NCBI RefSeq assembly: GCF_014637345.1
Contig: NZ_BMEX01000018.1
Coordinates: 1-40,896 of the forward strand
Length of the DNA: 40,896 bases
Source: Kroppenstedtia guangzhouensis
GTDB taxonomy: Bacteria > Bacillota > Bacilli > Thermoactinomycetales > DSM-45169
Direction of reading: 5' to 3'
Below, one piece after another: positions 1 to 7,849 of the stretch; the first letter of the stretch is position 1; every line of letters begins with the position of its first letter. The translations under genes and the position numbers were made by a program. The notes under the pieces are model-generated. The model searched no databases. It was not told the origin of the DNA and saw only the letters and a list, made by a program, of their open reading frames with translations.

Positions 1-105
1 CTTTAACCAAATTCGGGCTTACATCCGATGGCGCAACAAAAATAAACGTCATGAGGCGATCTTACGTGAACAAAAGAAGATCAAGGTGGCCTGACAGGGC
101 ACTAG
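1..105 (+). mobile_element. 3' end of an IS630-like insertion sequence, left copy
   Basis: The first 105 bases match the reverse complement of the last 105 bases of the window with one mismatch, at position 67 (CGT versus CGA, both Arg). Identity stops right after CACTAG in both copies. IS630-family elements insert at TA, often within CTAG, and the conserved TAG junction followed by unrelated sequence fits that. The IS end itself would then be the GACAGGGCAC-like sequence before TAG. The rest of the element lies outside the window. The family assignment is inference from the junction and the short protein tail. Confidence 0.75.
2..94 (+). CDS. Transposase, C-terminal fragment (cut by the window edge)
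   Basis: An open frame entering from the window edge encodes about 30 residues ending in TGA at 92-94. The tail is rich in Arg and Lys (it contains IRWRNKNKRHEAILREQKK), as is common for the C-terminus of DDE transposases of the IS630 group. No start or catalytic residues are inside the window, so the gene may be intact beyond the edge. The same tail is encoded on the other strand at the right end of the window. Confidence 0.65.
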   Translation, partial: FNQIRAYIRWRNKNKRHEAILREQKKIKVA

Positions 106-177
106 TTATTCGAGCATTCGTTTCGGTTTTGATGTCAATTTGAATGAAAAATAGTATTTTTTTGTTAAGCAAAGGCG

Positions 178-405
178 TCATTCGGTCGGTGTCGTCCGGC
201 AGTGCTTTACAACGCCTTGGTATCCTTCCTGTGTCCGCTTTCGTTTTCCATGTTCCTTCAACCATTCCACAAATGATTTCAGTTCCACAGTTGCACCTCG
301 AGTTTTTTTGGGATTACCTCCATTACTCTCATCTTGCTTTTTACGTGTTAGGTAAAGTTGATTTATGCCCTTTTTTCGTGTGTTGGGTAAAGAAAATGCA
401 AGGGA
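178..405 (-). pseudogene. Possible remnant of a tyrosine-recombinase N-terminal domain
   Basis: A stop-bounded frame of 75 residues with no good ATG contains TVELKSFVEWLKEHGKRKRT followed by QEGYQGVV, then ends at TGA (178-180). This resembles the SAM-like core-binding domain at the start of phage integrases and XerC/D-like recombinases, which continue for another 200 or more residues that are not present here. A GTG at 286-288 is the only candidate start seen near the domain. It lies next to an IS copy, so a truncated mobile-element gene is plausible. The identification rests on eye recognition of about 40 residues. Confidence 0.25.
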
Positions 406-414
406 TTACGGAAA

Positions 415-449
415 TTCTCTTTACCCAATCCATATTTGGGTAAAGAGAA
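415..449. repeat. Perfect 14-bp inverted repeat
   Basis: The arms TTCTCTTTACCCAA (415-428) and TTGGGTAAAGAGAA (436-449) are exact reverse complements around a 7-base loop. The half-site TTGGGTAAAGA also occurs alone at about 383-393. There is no T-tract, so a plain terminator is unlikely. It could be a protein-binding site or a mobile-element end. Confidence 0.5.
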
Positions 450-470
450 AGTCGTAAGTAAGACAAAACA

Positions 471-510
471 AAAACCGGCCTCAGAATCCGGAAATCCTGG
501 GGTCGGTTTT
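471..510. terminator. Bidirectional Rho-independent terminator
   Basis: The arms AAAACCGGCCTCAG and CTGGGGTCGGTTTT form a 14-bp stem with two G-T pairs around a 12-base loop. There are A-rich and T-rich flanks on both sides, with the stronger T-tract on the reverse strand. It isolates the IS-proximal debris from the toxin locus downstream. Confidence 0.7.
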
Positions 511-627
511 GTTTTCATCAACTATGTCTAGCTCATTCTACCACTACATGGTAAACTATTCATAGGCAAGAGAGAACGGAAAAGCCTCACCGCCTGGGCC
601 GAGTTCACGGCAAAGGGGGTGAGGCGC

Positions 628-723
628 ATGGAATGGTTTCAAGCTATTGCGGCGTTTTTTGTCGCACTTGTGGCCGTTGCTCGCTTCTTCCTGGACTGGC
701 ATGATCGCCACCGGAAGAGGTAG
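628..723 (+). CDS. Small membrane peptide, putative holin-like type I toxin
   Basis: A 31-residue peptide reads MEWFQAIAAFFVALVAVARF at its N-terminus and ends in a charged tail (DWHDRHRKR). One hydrophobic helix (about residues 4-22) followed by a basic tail is the architecture of holin-like type I toxins of Bacillales (TxpA, BsrG, Fst-like). The start is set by a strong ribosome site GGGGGTGAGG 6 bases upstream. That site can be closed by an upstream segment: GCCTCACC at 584-591 is the exact reverse complement of GGTGAGGC at 618-625. Such sequestration is typical of type I toxin mRNAs. A convergent antisense RNA is predicted just downstream. Function is inferred from architecture; no homology search was possible. 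Confidence 0.6.
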   Translation: MEWFQAIAAFFVALVAVARFFLDWHDRHRKR

Positions 724-747
724 CGTTGACCCCTGGTTTGGGTAGGT

Positions 748-825
748 GAAAACCGGTTGTGAAGGTGGTGCTTCGCAACCGGCCACAGGCCCACGGTGGG
801 GCTTCCCTGATCCTTCTCTCTTGCC
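748..825 (-). ncRNA. Predicted antisense RNA (antitoxin) to the toxin mRNA 3' region
   Basis: A reverse-strand promoter (TTGCAT at 853-858, 18-bp spacer, TATACT at 829-834) would start an RNA near 823-825. It ends at a hairpin with arms CCGGTTGCGAAG and CTTCACAACCGG (753-782), followed by TTTT at 749-752. The RNA of about 75 bases would overlap the 3' untranslated part of the toxin transcript, as in TxpA/RatA and BsrG/SR4. The 12-mer GGCAAGAGAGAA occurs near the presumed 5' ends of both transcripts (565-576 forward, 814-825 reverse). The promoter and RNA are predictions. Confidence 0.5.
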
Positions 826-828
826 TTT

Positions 829-858
829 AGTATACACGTTTCATGTGAGGATATGCAA
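829..858 (-). promoter_or_regulatory. SigA-type promoter for the antisense RNA
   Basis: Reverse strand: -35 TTGCAT (853-858), 18-base spacer, -10 TATACT (829-834). Confidence 0.5.
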
Positions 859-860
859 AC

Positions 861-906
861 TTGTCGTCGATCTCCGGTGATGTAAAAACCCCGGGGACGA
901 CGACAA
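861..906. terminator. Long hairpin, possible end of the toxin transcript
   Basis: TTGTCGTCG (861-869) pairs with CGACGACAA (898-906), and the inner segment TCTCCGG (871-877) pairs with CCGGGGA (891-897) with one G-T pair and a bulged A. The T-tract is weak on either strand, so terminator function is uncertain. It could mark the 3' end of the forward toxin mRNA. Confidence 0.4.
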
Positions 907-1150
907 TCTTCAAATGACTGAATTACCTGGTGTAACAGGGAAATTTGAAAATCCGGTTGTCTTTGAGAGTATTTTCTGTATGATGAGGACAATGAAGAAA
1001 TGGCTTTGTACTGGGCTTTTGATGGGTTTCTAACGTACCTATGAGGAGTTCAAACAGGAACCAGAGCGCCTGTGTATCTTGTGTGAGTGTTCTTTTAGGG
1101 GTTGGATGTGCCATAGGCCTGAACCTTGAATCAAGACTTAAGGACCAAAC
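907..1150. other. No gene recognised
   Basis: There is no convincing coding region. A 17-codon forward frame (about 978-1034) starts like a lipoprotein or secreted-protein leader (MKKWLCTGLLMGF) but stops at once and has no clear ribosome site. It may be debris. Confidence 0.4.
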
Positions 1151-1188
1151 AAAAAAAGCCGGGCAGGAACCGCTCCCCACCCGGCTTT
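1151..1188 (-). terminator. Rho-independent terminator (reverse strand)
   Basis: The arms AAAGCCGGG and CCCGGCTTT (1155-1163, 1180-1188) are followed on the reverse strand by a T-tract (1151-1157). It is a second stop signal downstream of the yhbH transcript. Confidence 0.65.
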
Positions 1189-1310
1189 ACTGCGCCTATA
1201 CAGGAAATTGAAACGAAGATCGCCAAAGAGAAAATCCGGGAGAAGCAACGGAAGGAAGTAGTCCCGAAGCTCCCCAGCGTAATCAAAGCGCAAAAGGCGA
1301 CCGTTAATGT

Positions 1311-1341
1311 AAAGAAAAAGAACCGTCTCCCGAAGACGGTT
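1311..1341 (-). terminator. Terminator of the prkA-yhbH transcript
   Basis: Stem AACCGTCT/AGACGGTT (1321-1341) with a 5-base loop, followed on the reverse strand by CTTTTTC. It lies 45 bases after the yhbH stop codon. Confidence 0.7.
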
Positions 1342-1386
1342 CCTGACCTGGGTCCACTCTGAACCCCGTTTTGCAGTTCCGGCCGT

Positions 1387-2538
1387 TCACCCCTCCTCCT
1401 TCCCTTTCTTCTCAAAGAAGTGCTTCAGCGCATCGTAGACCTGCCCTTTCTCCCGAATCACATAGTGCATGAATTTCGGATCCCGGATGTGACGGTAAGC
1501 GGTCATCAAGGTACTGTGGCGATTGTACTGGTTTACTTCACCGTACCCGAACAGATTGGAGCGATTCATCAGTTCATCGACCAGTTTGACACATCGTTCG
1601 TTATCCGAAGTGAGATTGTCCCCATCGGAGAAGTGGAAAGGATAGATATTGTAGCGGCTGGGTGGATAGCGCTCATCGATGATTTGCAGGGCTTTGCGGT
1701 AGGCGGAGGAACAGATGGTGCCGCCGGATTCCCCTTTGTTGAAAAATTGATCTTCGGATACTTCTTTGGCTTCGGTGTGATGGGCGATAAAAACAATCTC
1801 TACTTTTTCATATTTGGTGCGAAGGAAACGGGTCATCCAAAAAAAGAAACTGCGGGCGATGTATTTCTCAAATATGCCCATGGAACCGCTCGTATCCATC
1901 ATGGCGAGAACGACAGCATTGGAATGAGGGATGACGACCTCCTCCCACGTCTTGAACCGCAAGTCGTCTTCCGAGATCCGGCCGAGGCCTCGTTTTCCTT
2001 TAATGGCATTCCGTTTCAGAGCTTCCAGCAGGGTTCGTTTCTTATCGATATTGCCCATCAACCCTTTTTTGCGGATATCATTGAAACGAATCTCCTCCAC
2101 CTGAATCTCATTCTCTTCTTTCCGTTGCAACCGGGGCAACTCCATCTCGGAAAACAGAACCTCCTCCAACTCTTCCACTGAGATTTCCGCCTCATACACA
2201 TCATGACCCGGTGCATCCCCCGCTCCGCGGCCTTTGCCAGAACCGGCTCTGGCGGGTTCCCGTCCAAGAACATCTCCCACCTGGGATTTCCCGTTCCCCT
2301 GACCGACATGCTTTCCCTTGTTGTAATTGTAACGAAAGCGGTACTCTTCCATGGATCGGATCGGAATTTTCACCAATTTTTTGCCATCAGAGAGAATGAT
2401 GCTTTCCTCACTGATCAGGTCTGACAGATTTCTTTTGATGGCATCTTTCACTTTTTCCTGATGACGCATCTGATCCTGGTATCCTTTGCGGTGCAGTGAC
2501 CAGTCCTCCCTGGAAACGATGAAATTGTGGTTCGACAA
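1387..2538 (-). CDS. yhbH: Sporulation protein YhbH (DUF444, vWA-like)
   Basis: 383 residues, the usual length for the DUF444/YhbH/YeaH family. A charged N-terminal region with a Gly-rich low-complexity stretch (about residues 74-110) precedes a von Willebrand A-like domain whose metal-site signature DTSGSMG sits at residues 215-221. The start is TTG at 2536-2538, with GGGAGGTG 7 bases upstream. It lies 40 bases downstream of prkA on the same strand, the partnership seen across Bacilli and, as yeaG-yeaH, in enterobacteria. In B. subtilis yhbH is expressed in the mother cell during sporulation. The biochemical role is unknown; a function with the PrkA kinase/AAA protein is inferred from linkage. 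Confidence 0.92.
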   Translation of the reverse strand: MSNHNFIVSREDWSLHRKGYQDQMRHQEKVKDAIKRNLSDLISEESIILSDGKKLVKIPIRSMEEYRFRYNYNKGKHVGQGNGKSQVGDVLGREPARAGSGKGRGAGDAPGHDVYEAEISVEELEEVLFSEMELPRLQRKEENEIQVEEIRFNDIRKKGLMGNIDKKRTLLEALKRNAIKGKRGLGRISEDDLRFKTWEEVVIPHSNAVVLAMMDTSGSMGIFEKYIARSFFFWMTRFLRTKYEKVEIVFIAHHTEAKEVSEDQFFNKGESGGTICSSAYRKALQIIDERYPPSRYNIYPFHFSDGDNLTSDNERCVKLVDELMNRSNLFGYGEVNQYNRHSTLMTAYRHIRDPKFMHYVIREKGQVYDALKHFFEKKGKEEG

Positions 2539-2578
2539 ATCCGTTCACCTCCCATTCCCTGCGATTTCGCCGGAAGGG

Positions 2579-4477
2579 TCAGCGGTTCAACAGACTGCCC
2601 ACATACTTGAGCAAATCGTTGGCGCAGGTGGGGCAATATCCATACTCGTCGATCAGAGTAGCTGTGACTTCATTGATCTTCTTCAACTGGTTTTCATCAG
2701 GGGTTTTAGTGGAAGTTGTGATTTTAACCACATCTTTCAGATCAGCAAACAACTTTTTCTGAATCGCCTCCCGTAGCCGGTCATGACTGTTATAGTCAAA
2801 TTTTTTCCCTTTGCGAGCGTAAGCCGAGATTCGGATTAGAATCTCCTCCCGAAAGGCTTTCTTGGCATTTTCGGAAATACCGATCTGCTCCTCAATCGAG
2901 CGCATCAGTTTCTCGTCGGGTTCCAGCTCTTCCCCGGTCAGGGGATCCTTGATCTTGGTCCAGTTACAGAATGCTTCCACATTATCCAAGTAGTTATCCA
3001 TCAGAGTTTTGGCCGATTCTTCGTATGAATAGACAAAAGCCTTCTGCACTTCTTTCTTGGCCAGTTCATCATATTCTTTTCTCGCAATGGATATAAAATT
3101 AAGATAACGTTCCCGTTCTTCTTTGGTAATGGAAGGATGTTGATCCAGCCCCTCCTTGATGGCCCGCAGGATGTCCAATGCATTCAAACAATCTGAGTCG
3201 GTACGAATCAGAGCGCTGGAGATGCGGTTAATCACATACCGGGGGTCAACTCCGGACATTCCCTCGTTCAAATGCTCACTTTGCAGTTCCTCCAGATCAG
3301 CCCCCTTATATCCGTCCACCGATTTTCCATCGTACAGACGCATTTTTTTGACCAGATCCATCCCCTGCTTTTTGGATTCCTTCAATCGGGTCAGGATACT
3401 GAAGACTGCGGCGGCATAAAGGGCATGAGGAGCGATATGAACGTGATCGAGATCACTTTGGCCGATCAGCTTGGCGTAGATCTTCTCCTCCTCGGACACC
3501 TGCAGGTTGTAAGGAATCGGCATCACGATGATCCGGGATTGAAGTGCTTCATTCTTCTTATTGGAGATGAAAGATTTGTATTCCGCTTCATTGGTGTGAG
3601 CCACGATGAGTTCATCAGCGGAAATGAGAGCGAACCGGCCCGCCTTGAAATTCCCCTCCTGGGTGAGGGAGAGCAGGTTCCACAGGAATTTCTCGTCACA
3701 TTTCAGCATCTCCTGAAACTCCATCAAGCCCCGGTTGGCTTTATTCAATTCCCCGTCAAATCGGTAAGCCCTCGGATCGGATTCCGATCCGTATTCGGTG
3801 ATCGTGGCAAAGTCAATACTTCCTGTCAGGTCGGCGATATCCTGGGATTTGGGGTCTGAAGGGCTGAATGTGCCAATTCCCGTCCGTTCATCCTCTGAGA
3901 AAAGCACCCGTTCCACCGGCACATCTTCGATCCGTCCTCCGTATTCTTCCTTTAAACGGAGGCGACAGGAAGGACACAGGTTTCCCTCAATTCGGACTCC
4001 CATCTCCTTCTCCACTCCCGGACGCATCGACCTTGGAATCAGGTGAAGCGGTTCTTCCTGCATCGGACAACCTTTGATAGCATAAACCGCTCCGGCATCG
4101 GTGCGGGAATATTGCTCCAGTCCCCTTTTCAACATGGTGACAATGGTGGATTTTCCTCCGGATACGGGTCCCATCAGGAGCAAGATTCGCTTGCGGACGT
4201 CCAGCCGCCGTGCTGCCGAATGGAAATATTCCTCCACCAGACGTTCAATGGCTCGATCCAGCCCGAAAAGCTCCCGGCTGAAAAACAAATAATTTTTATT
4301 TCCGTTCTCATCCTCCTCCACCCCGGCATCCGCAATCATATGGTAAACCCTGGAGTGGGATGTTTGGGCCAACTCCGGCCGCTGTCGAACCATCTCCAAA
4401 TACTCCGCGAACGTCCCTTCCCACGCCAGCTTCTCTTCTCTTTGCCGCTGCTCTGCGATGCGCTTCAGGATGTCCAT
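2579..4477 (-). CDS. prkA: PrkA, serine protein kinase / AAA-type ATPase
   Basis: 632 residues, matching PrkA of B. subtilis and YeaG of E. coli. The N-terminal AAA part carries the Walker A motif GPVSGGKST at residues 103-111. Further on it has a CPSC cysteine pair and the kinase-like C-terminal PrkA domain. PrkA is described as a sporulation-linked Ser kinase, and more recent work reports AAA protease activity for the family. ATG start preceded by GGGGAGGAGG. It leads the two-gene prkA-yhbH unit. The upstream region was searched for SigE boxes but none was clear enough to report. Confidence 0.95.
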   Translation of the reverse strand: MDILKRIAEQRQREEKLAWEGTFAEYLEMVRQRPELAQTSHSRVYHMIADAGVEEDENGNKNYLFFSRELFGLDRAIERLVEEYFHSAARRLDVRKRILLLMGPVSGGKSTIVTMLKRGLEQYSRTDAGAVYAIKGCPMQEEPLHLIPRSMRPGVEKEMGVRIEGNLCPSCRLRLKEEYGGRIEDVPVERVLFSEDERTGIGTFSPSDPKSQDIADLTGSIDFATITEYGSESDPRAYRFDGELNKANRGLMEFQEMLKCDEKFLWNLLSLTQEGNFKAGRFALISADELIVAHTNEAEYKSFISNKKNEALQSRIIVMPIPYNLQVSEEEKIYAKLIGQSDLDHVHIAPHALYAAAVFSILTRLKESKKQGMDLVKKMRLYDGKSVDGYKGADLEELQSEHLNEGMSGVDPRYVINRISSALIRTDSDCLNALDILRAIKEGLDQHPSITKEERERYLNFISIARKEYDELAKKEVQKAFVYSYEESAKTLMDNYLDNVEAFCNWTKIKDPLTGEELEPDEKLMRSIEEQIGISENAKKAFREEILIRISAYARKGKKFDYNSHDRLREAIQKKLFADLKDVVKITTSTKTPDENQLKKINEVTATLIDEYGYCPTCANDLLKYVGSLLNR

Positions 4478-4952
4478 AGAAGCCTCCTCCCCGCTGCCGT
4501 TCGCTGATTTGAGAAAGCCGATTGTCCATTAGGATATTTCCAAGTTCCCCCTTGGCACATGATCTTCGTCGTGCCGATCCGCTCTTGAAAACTATTTTTT
4601 AAAGTGAGATTTCCTTTGGGGGTGATATATATGTATGCGAAGGGAGGGACAATGTTTCAACCTATTTCCCTTTACTCAAAGAAATGCACACCCCTTTTCA
4701 ACGAAAAACGCCCGTTCACACCCTTCGACGGGATCCATCGGACATGAACTGCCGATGTCCAACCAGGAAACTGGGGGATTTCATCCAACCCGGATGCCCC
4801 AGTTAATATTATCCAAAAAAGTCTAAACAGAGGAAGAATAATAGTCTTAAAAGTCTATTGACCCTATCCCGGCTGAAATCTATGATGATTACAGTCTGAC
4901 AGGATTTTACGTCATCAATATATTCGCAAACTTCAACAAAGGGGGAAACACT
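4478..4952. other. 475-base divergent intergenic region
   Basis: It holds the upstream regions of prkA (reverse) and the amidase gene (forward). A 38-codon forward frame at 4631-4747 has a plausible GGGGGTGAT site before ATG but no recognisable features. A hairpin with arms AACTGGGG (4769-4776) and CCCCAGTT (4797-4804) and an inner ATCC/GGAT pairing has no T-tract. Confidence 0.4.
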
Positions 4953-6437
4953 TTGCACGAAAAGCGAAAAGATCGAAAGCGGAAATCAAAGGCAAAAGTC
5001 ATCTGGATCTTCGGCTTAGCGGCAACAGCTCTGGTAGTAGGATCCTTGGCCTATGCCGGAGCCTTTGAATCGGACGAAAAGCCGACAGCGGACAAGCCCT
5101 CCGCTGGGCAAAGCCAAGTCGCCGCCGATGACCTCACAACGGAAGAATTGGCGGACATGCCCGATGAGGAACTGGTGGACAACGTTTCCTACTACAAAGA
5201 AATTTCCGCCTCCAAGGATCAGATCGTCCAACGGAACCAAAAGGCCGTCTACATCGTCAAGCAAAAAACTCCACAGCCTTCAACCAAGCCGGATCTGGAC
5301 AACAAGAAATACAGGGATCAGGTCACCGGATCGGCATTGGACCTGAATGATCTGAATCCCGAGGAACAAAAAGCAGTTGCGGATTATGCCAAAGAAGTGA
5401 GTCAATATGAAAACAAATTGATCAACAAGCGGATCCGGGAGCTGGTCGAGAAAGCGAAGACCAAAGGTCTCACCAAAGCGGAACGGATGGAGCTGATCAA
5501 CCTCCTCCCGATTAAAAATCCCGGACCCGAACTTAAGCTGGAGCCACCTTCCGGGGAGAAAAATCCTGGAAAGCAACAACCCAAGGACAAAGAGCAGCCC
5601 AAAGACCCCTCTGAGGACAGCAAAAACCAAGACATAGAGCAGCCTGGAAATCCCTCTGAGGACAACGAAAATCAAGACAAAGAGCAACCTGGAAATCCCT
5701 CTGAGGACAACGAAAATCAAGACAAAGAGCAACCTGGAAATCCCTCTGAGGACAACGAAAATCAAGACAAAGAGCAACCTGGAAATCCCTCTGAGGACAA
5801 CGAAAATCAAGACAAAGAGCAACCTGGAAATCCCTCTGAGGACAACGAAAACCAAGACAAAGAGCAGTCTGGAACGCCGACGGACGGATCCGACTCCGAC
5901 AATAACCAAGAGCCACCAGAGAAGGAGCAGCCCGACCCCACCACCCCTGCATTAACCACAGAAAAGAATGGATACAACAGGCAAAAAGCGGTGGACTACG
6001 CCTACAAGTGGTGGAACGGCAGAAACCCCGCCTACCGCTCCTACGAGCTGGATTGCACCAATTTCATCTCCCAGGTCGTCAAGGCCGGGGGTATTAAGGA
6101 GCGGAAGGGCAGCCGTTGGGATTGGGCTGATTACTGGTACTATGACAGCAAACAGCCATCCATGACCTGGACCGTTGCCCACAGCTTCTACCGGCACATG
6201 AAACTGACCCGCCAAGCCGTCAATGAGTCTTCCAGCTCCAAAGTGAAAGTGGGGGACATCATCAGTGTCGACTTTGAAGATGACGGTAGAATGAATCACA
6301 GTGTCATCATCACCAAGATCAAAAACGGCAAAATTTATGCCACCTATCACACCACTGACCGGAAAGACTATGACATCACTTACTGGTTTACGTTCTATAA
6401 GGTCTACTCCTGGAAAATGGGCACGGTGAAAAACTGA
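4953..6437 (+). CDS. Membrane-anchored Amidase_6 domain protein with tandem-repeat linker
   Basis: 494 residues. A basic N-terminus is followed by one membrane or signal segment (about 15-37), a charged helical region (about 50-190), a Pro/Glu/Asn/Asp/Gln linker with five nearly identical 15-residue repeats (PGNPSEDNENQDKEQ, residues 231-305), and a C-terminal putative amidase domain (about 330-494). The catalytic Cys is expected in DCTNFISQ (Cys368) and the His in MNHSVI (His449), a papain/NlpC-like arrangement. TTG start with AAAGGGGGAAA upstream. It likely acts outside the cell on peptidoglycan or peptides, with the linker spanning the wall; this is inference. A second protein with the same domain is at 8844-9782. 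Its upstream neighbour is divergent, and a terminator follows. Confidence 0.85.
   Translation: MHEKRKDRKRKSKAKVIWIFGLAATALVVGSLAYAGAFESDEKPTADKPSAGQSQVAADDLTTEELADMPDEELVDNVSYYKEISASKDQIVQRNQKAVYIVKQKTPQPSTKPDLDNKKYRDQVTGSALDLNDLNPEEQKAVADYAKEVSQYENKLINKRIRELVEKAKTKGLTKAERMELINLLPIKNPGPELKLEPPSGEKNPGKQQPKDKEQPKDPSEDSKNQDIEQPGNPSEDNENQDKEQPGNPSEDNENQDKEQPGNPSEDNENQDKEQPGNPSEDNENQDKEQPGNPSEDNENQDKEQSGTPTDGSDSDNNQEPPEKEQPDPTTPALTTEKNGYNRQKAVDYAYKWWNGRNPAYRSYELDCTNFISQVVKAGGIKERKGSRWDWADYWYYDSKQPSMTWTVAHSFYRHMKLTRQAVNESSSSKVKVGDIISVDFEDDGRMNHSVIITKIKNGKIYATYHTTDRKDYDITYWFTFYKVYSWKMGTVKN
5643..5867 (+). repeat. Five tandem 45-bp repeats inside the amidase gene
   Basis: In-frame units start at 5643, 5688, 5733, 5778 and 5823, each encoding PGNPSEDNENQDKEQ, with only a few base changes between them. 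Degenerate units flank the array at 5598 and 5868. The near identity suggests recent expansion or homogenisation and likely copy-number variation. Confidence 0.95.
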
Positions 6438-6448
6438 ATCAACGATCA

Positions 6449-6474
6449 CCCCCCTGTTCCTATTGACAGGGGGG
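6449..6474. terminator. Terminator between convergent amidase and HAD genes
   Basis: Nine-bp stem CCCCCCTGT/ACAGGGGGG with an 8-base loop, located between two converging genes. The T-tract is weak. Confidence 0.65.
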
Positions 6475-6487
6475 CTTCATTTCTGGG

Positions 6488-7207
6488 TCAGAAGGCAAAG
6501 ATCCCCTTCCTTTTCTGAATATCGGCCAGCAGTTCTTCCAGCGTGCCTTCCTGATCCGGCTGATGAGCCGGCTCTCCGCGGTCAATCCGGCAATCGGTCA
6601 CCAGATACGTCTTCATGCCGATCGTCCCTGCCACCAAGTCCTCCTGAACATCGTTGCCGATCATGGCACACTGTTCCGGGGAAACTCCCATGGCAGCCGC
6701 CACCTCCCGGTAATATCCAGGGTGTGGTTTGCAAAAATGAGTCTCTTCGTAGACGGAAACCCACTCCACCAGATCCTCCACTTGGGCCCAGCGCATCCGT
6801 TCCCGGATCGCTTCCTTTGGAAAGACGGGGTTGGTGGCGACGGCGACCCGGTACCCACAATCCAGGGCGGTTTGTACCACTTGTCGGGACTTTGGCGAAG
6901 GTTGAACGTATTTTTTTAATGTCGGAAAATGATCCCTGTAAAATTTATCAAACCTCGGCCAGATCTCCTCTTTTTTCAGGCCGGACCGGGACAGAAACCG
7001 TTCCGTAAACACCTCTTCATTGGTGCGGCTGTCATCTTGATCGTCGATCATGGTTTTGGTGGCGTCCCAGATCAGCGGAATCAGCTTGTCCTCCGGCAGA
7101 ATCTTTGCCATATAAGGAGCCAACTCTTTCATGTAGTGTCCGATAAAGCTCTCTGTATCCATCGGTAACAGGGTTCCATCCAGATCGAAACACAGTACCT
7201 TCAGCAC
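6488..7207 (-). CDS. HAD-superfamily hydrolase (phosphatase)
   Basis: 239 residues with the HAD motif I CFDLDGTLL (nucleophile Asp8, acid/base Asp10), a helical cap after it, and motif IV GNDVQEDLVAG near residue 195. This is the subfamily IA layout. GTG start with GAGAGGGG 8 bases upstream. It follows trmL by 23 bases on the same strand, so the two are probably co-transcribed. The substrate cannot be told from sequence; small phosphorylated metabolites are typical for the family. Confidence 0.85.
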   Translation of the reverse strand: MLKVLCFDLDGTLLPMDTESFIGHYMKELAPYMAKILPEDKLIPLIWDATKTMIDDQDDSRTNEEVFTERFLSRSGLKKEEIWPRFDKFYRDHFPTLKKYVQPSPKSRQVVQTALDCGYRVAVATNPVFPKEAIRERMRWAQVEDLVEWVSVYEETHFCKPHPGYYREVAAAMGVSPEQCAMIGNDVQEDLVAGTIGMKTYLVTDCRIDRGEPAHQPDQEGTLEELLADIQKRKGIFAF

Positions 7208-7230
7208 TCTTTCAGCCCCTCTCCCCTTTT

Positions 7231-7695
7231 TTAATTCAATCCAGGAAAATCCGTCTGCCGCAATGCTTCATACAAGATGATCGCCGCTGAATTCCCCAGG
7301 TTGTGGGAGCGGACAACCGGCCGCATCGGGATCCGGATATTGGTTTCACGATAGAGTTTCAAAATTTCTGGGGACAACCCCTTCGACTCCTTCCCAAAGA
7401 CGAAGATATCCCCTTCCCGGTAGGAGAAGGAAGTATAACTTCGTTGTGCTTTAGTCGTAGCACAAAAAAAACGCCCCCCGGGAAAGGATGCGGCAAACTC
7501 TGCAAAGGAGTCATAATACCGGACATCCACCTTGTACCAGTAATCCATCCCCGATCGTTTCAGATATTTATCTTCAGTGGAAAATCCGAGGGGACGGATC
7601 AGATGTAGCACCGTACCGGTCACTGCGCAGGTACGGGCGATATTACCGGTGTTGTTGGGGATCTCCGGCTCAACCAGACAGATGTGAAACGGCAT
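7231..7695 (-). CDS. trmL: tRNA (cytidine(34)-2'-O)-methyltransferase TrmL
   Basis: 154 residues, the usual size of this SPOUT methyltransferase. The N-terminus HICLVEPEIPNNTGNIARTC, the middle FVFGKESKGLS and the C-terminal IPMRPVVRSHNLGNSAAI are the three SPOUT motifs that form the knot and bind S-adenosylmethionine. It methylates the ribose at wobble position 34 of tRNA-Leu species. The start is the ATG before PFHICL; an upstream extension of the frame exists but lacks family similarity and a ribosome site. Divergent from the degV gene. Confidence 0.93.
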   Translation of the reverse strand: MPFHICLVEPEIPNNTGNIARTCAVTGTVLHLIRPLGFSTEDKYLKRSGMDYWYKVDVRYYDSFAEFAASFPGGRFFCATTKAQRSYTSFSYREGDIFVFGKESKGLSPEILKLYRETNIRIPMRPVVRSHNLGNSAAIILYEALRQTDFPGLN

Positions 7696-7791
7696 GGACT
7701 CTCCCAACCCTTTCCGATCTATTCCTTTTCCATTGTATCGAAAAACGAATCGAATTCCCAACAAAACCGGTACCGAATCTCCTGATTCTTG

Positions 7792-7820
7792 TTGTATCAG
7801 GGGAGGAGAGGCCGTATACT
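7792..7820 (+). promoter_or_regulatory. SigA-type promoter of the degV gene
   Basis: TTGTAT (7792-7797), 17-bp spacer, TATACT (7815-7820), 29 bases before the start codon. Confidence 0.6.
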
Positions 7821-7849
7821 GGGGATATCTTGTCTCAAGGGGGAGTATC

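Noticed and set aside
1126-1362. Forward frame rich in Lys and Glu ending just before the yhbH 3' end
   Set aside because: It runs through two reverse-strand terminators, has no ribosome site and no recognisable domain.
1420-2181. Forward open frame of about 250 codons opposite yhbH
   Set aside because: Antisense shadow of a conserved gene with no motif of its own.
4631-4747. Small forward frame of 38 codons with a possible ribosome site
   Set aside because: The site before ATG is acceptable but the peptide has no membrane helix, motif or neighbour relation. Kept only as a note in the intergenic entry.
5643-5867. Regular 45-bp repeats as a possible CRISPR array
   Set aside because: The units are contiguous without unique spacers and lie in frame inside a coding sequence.
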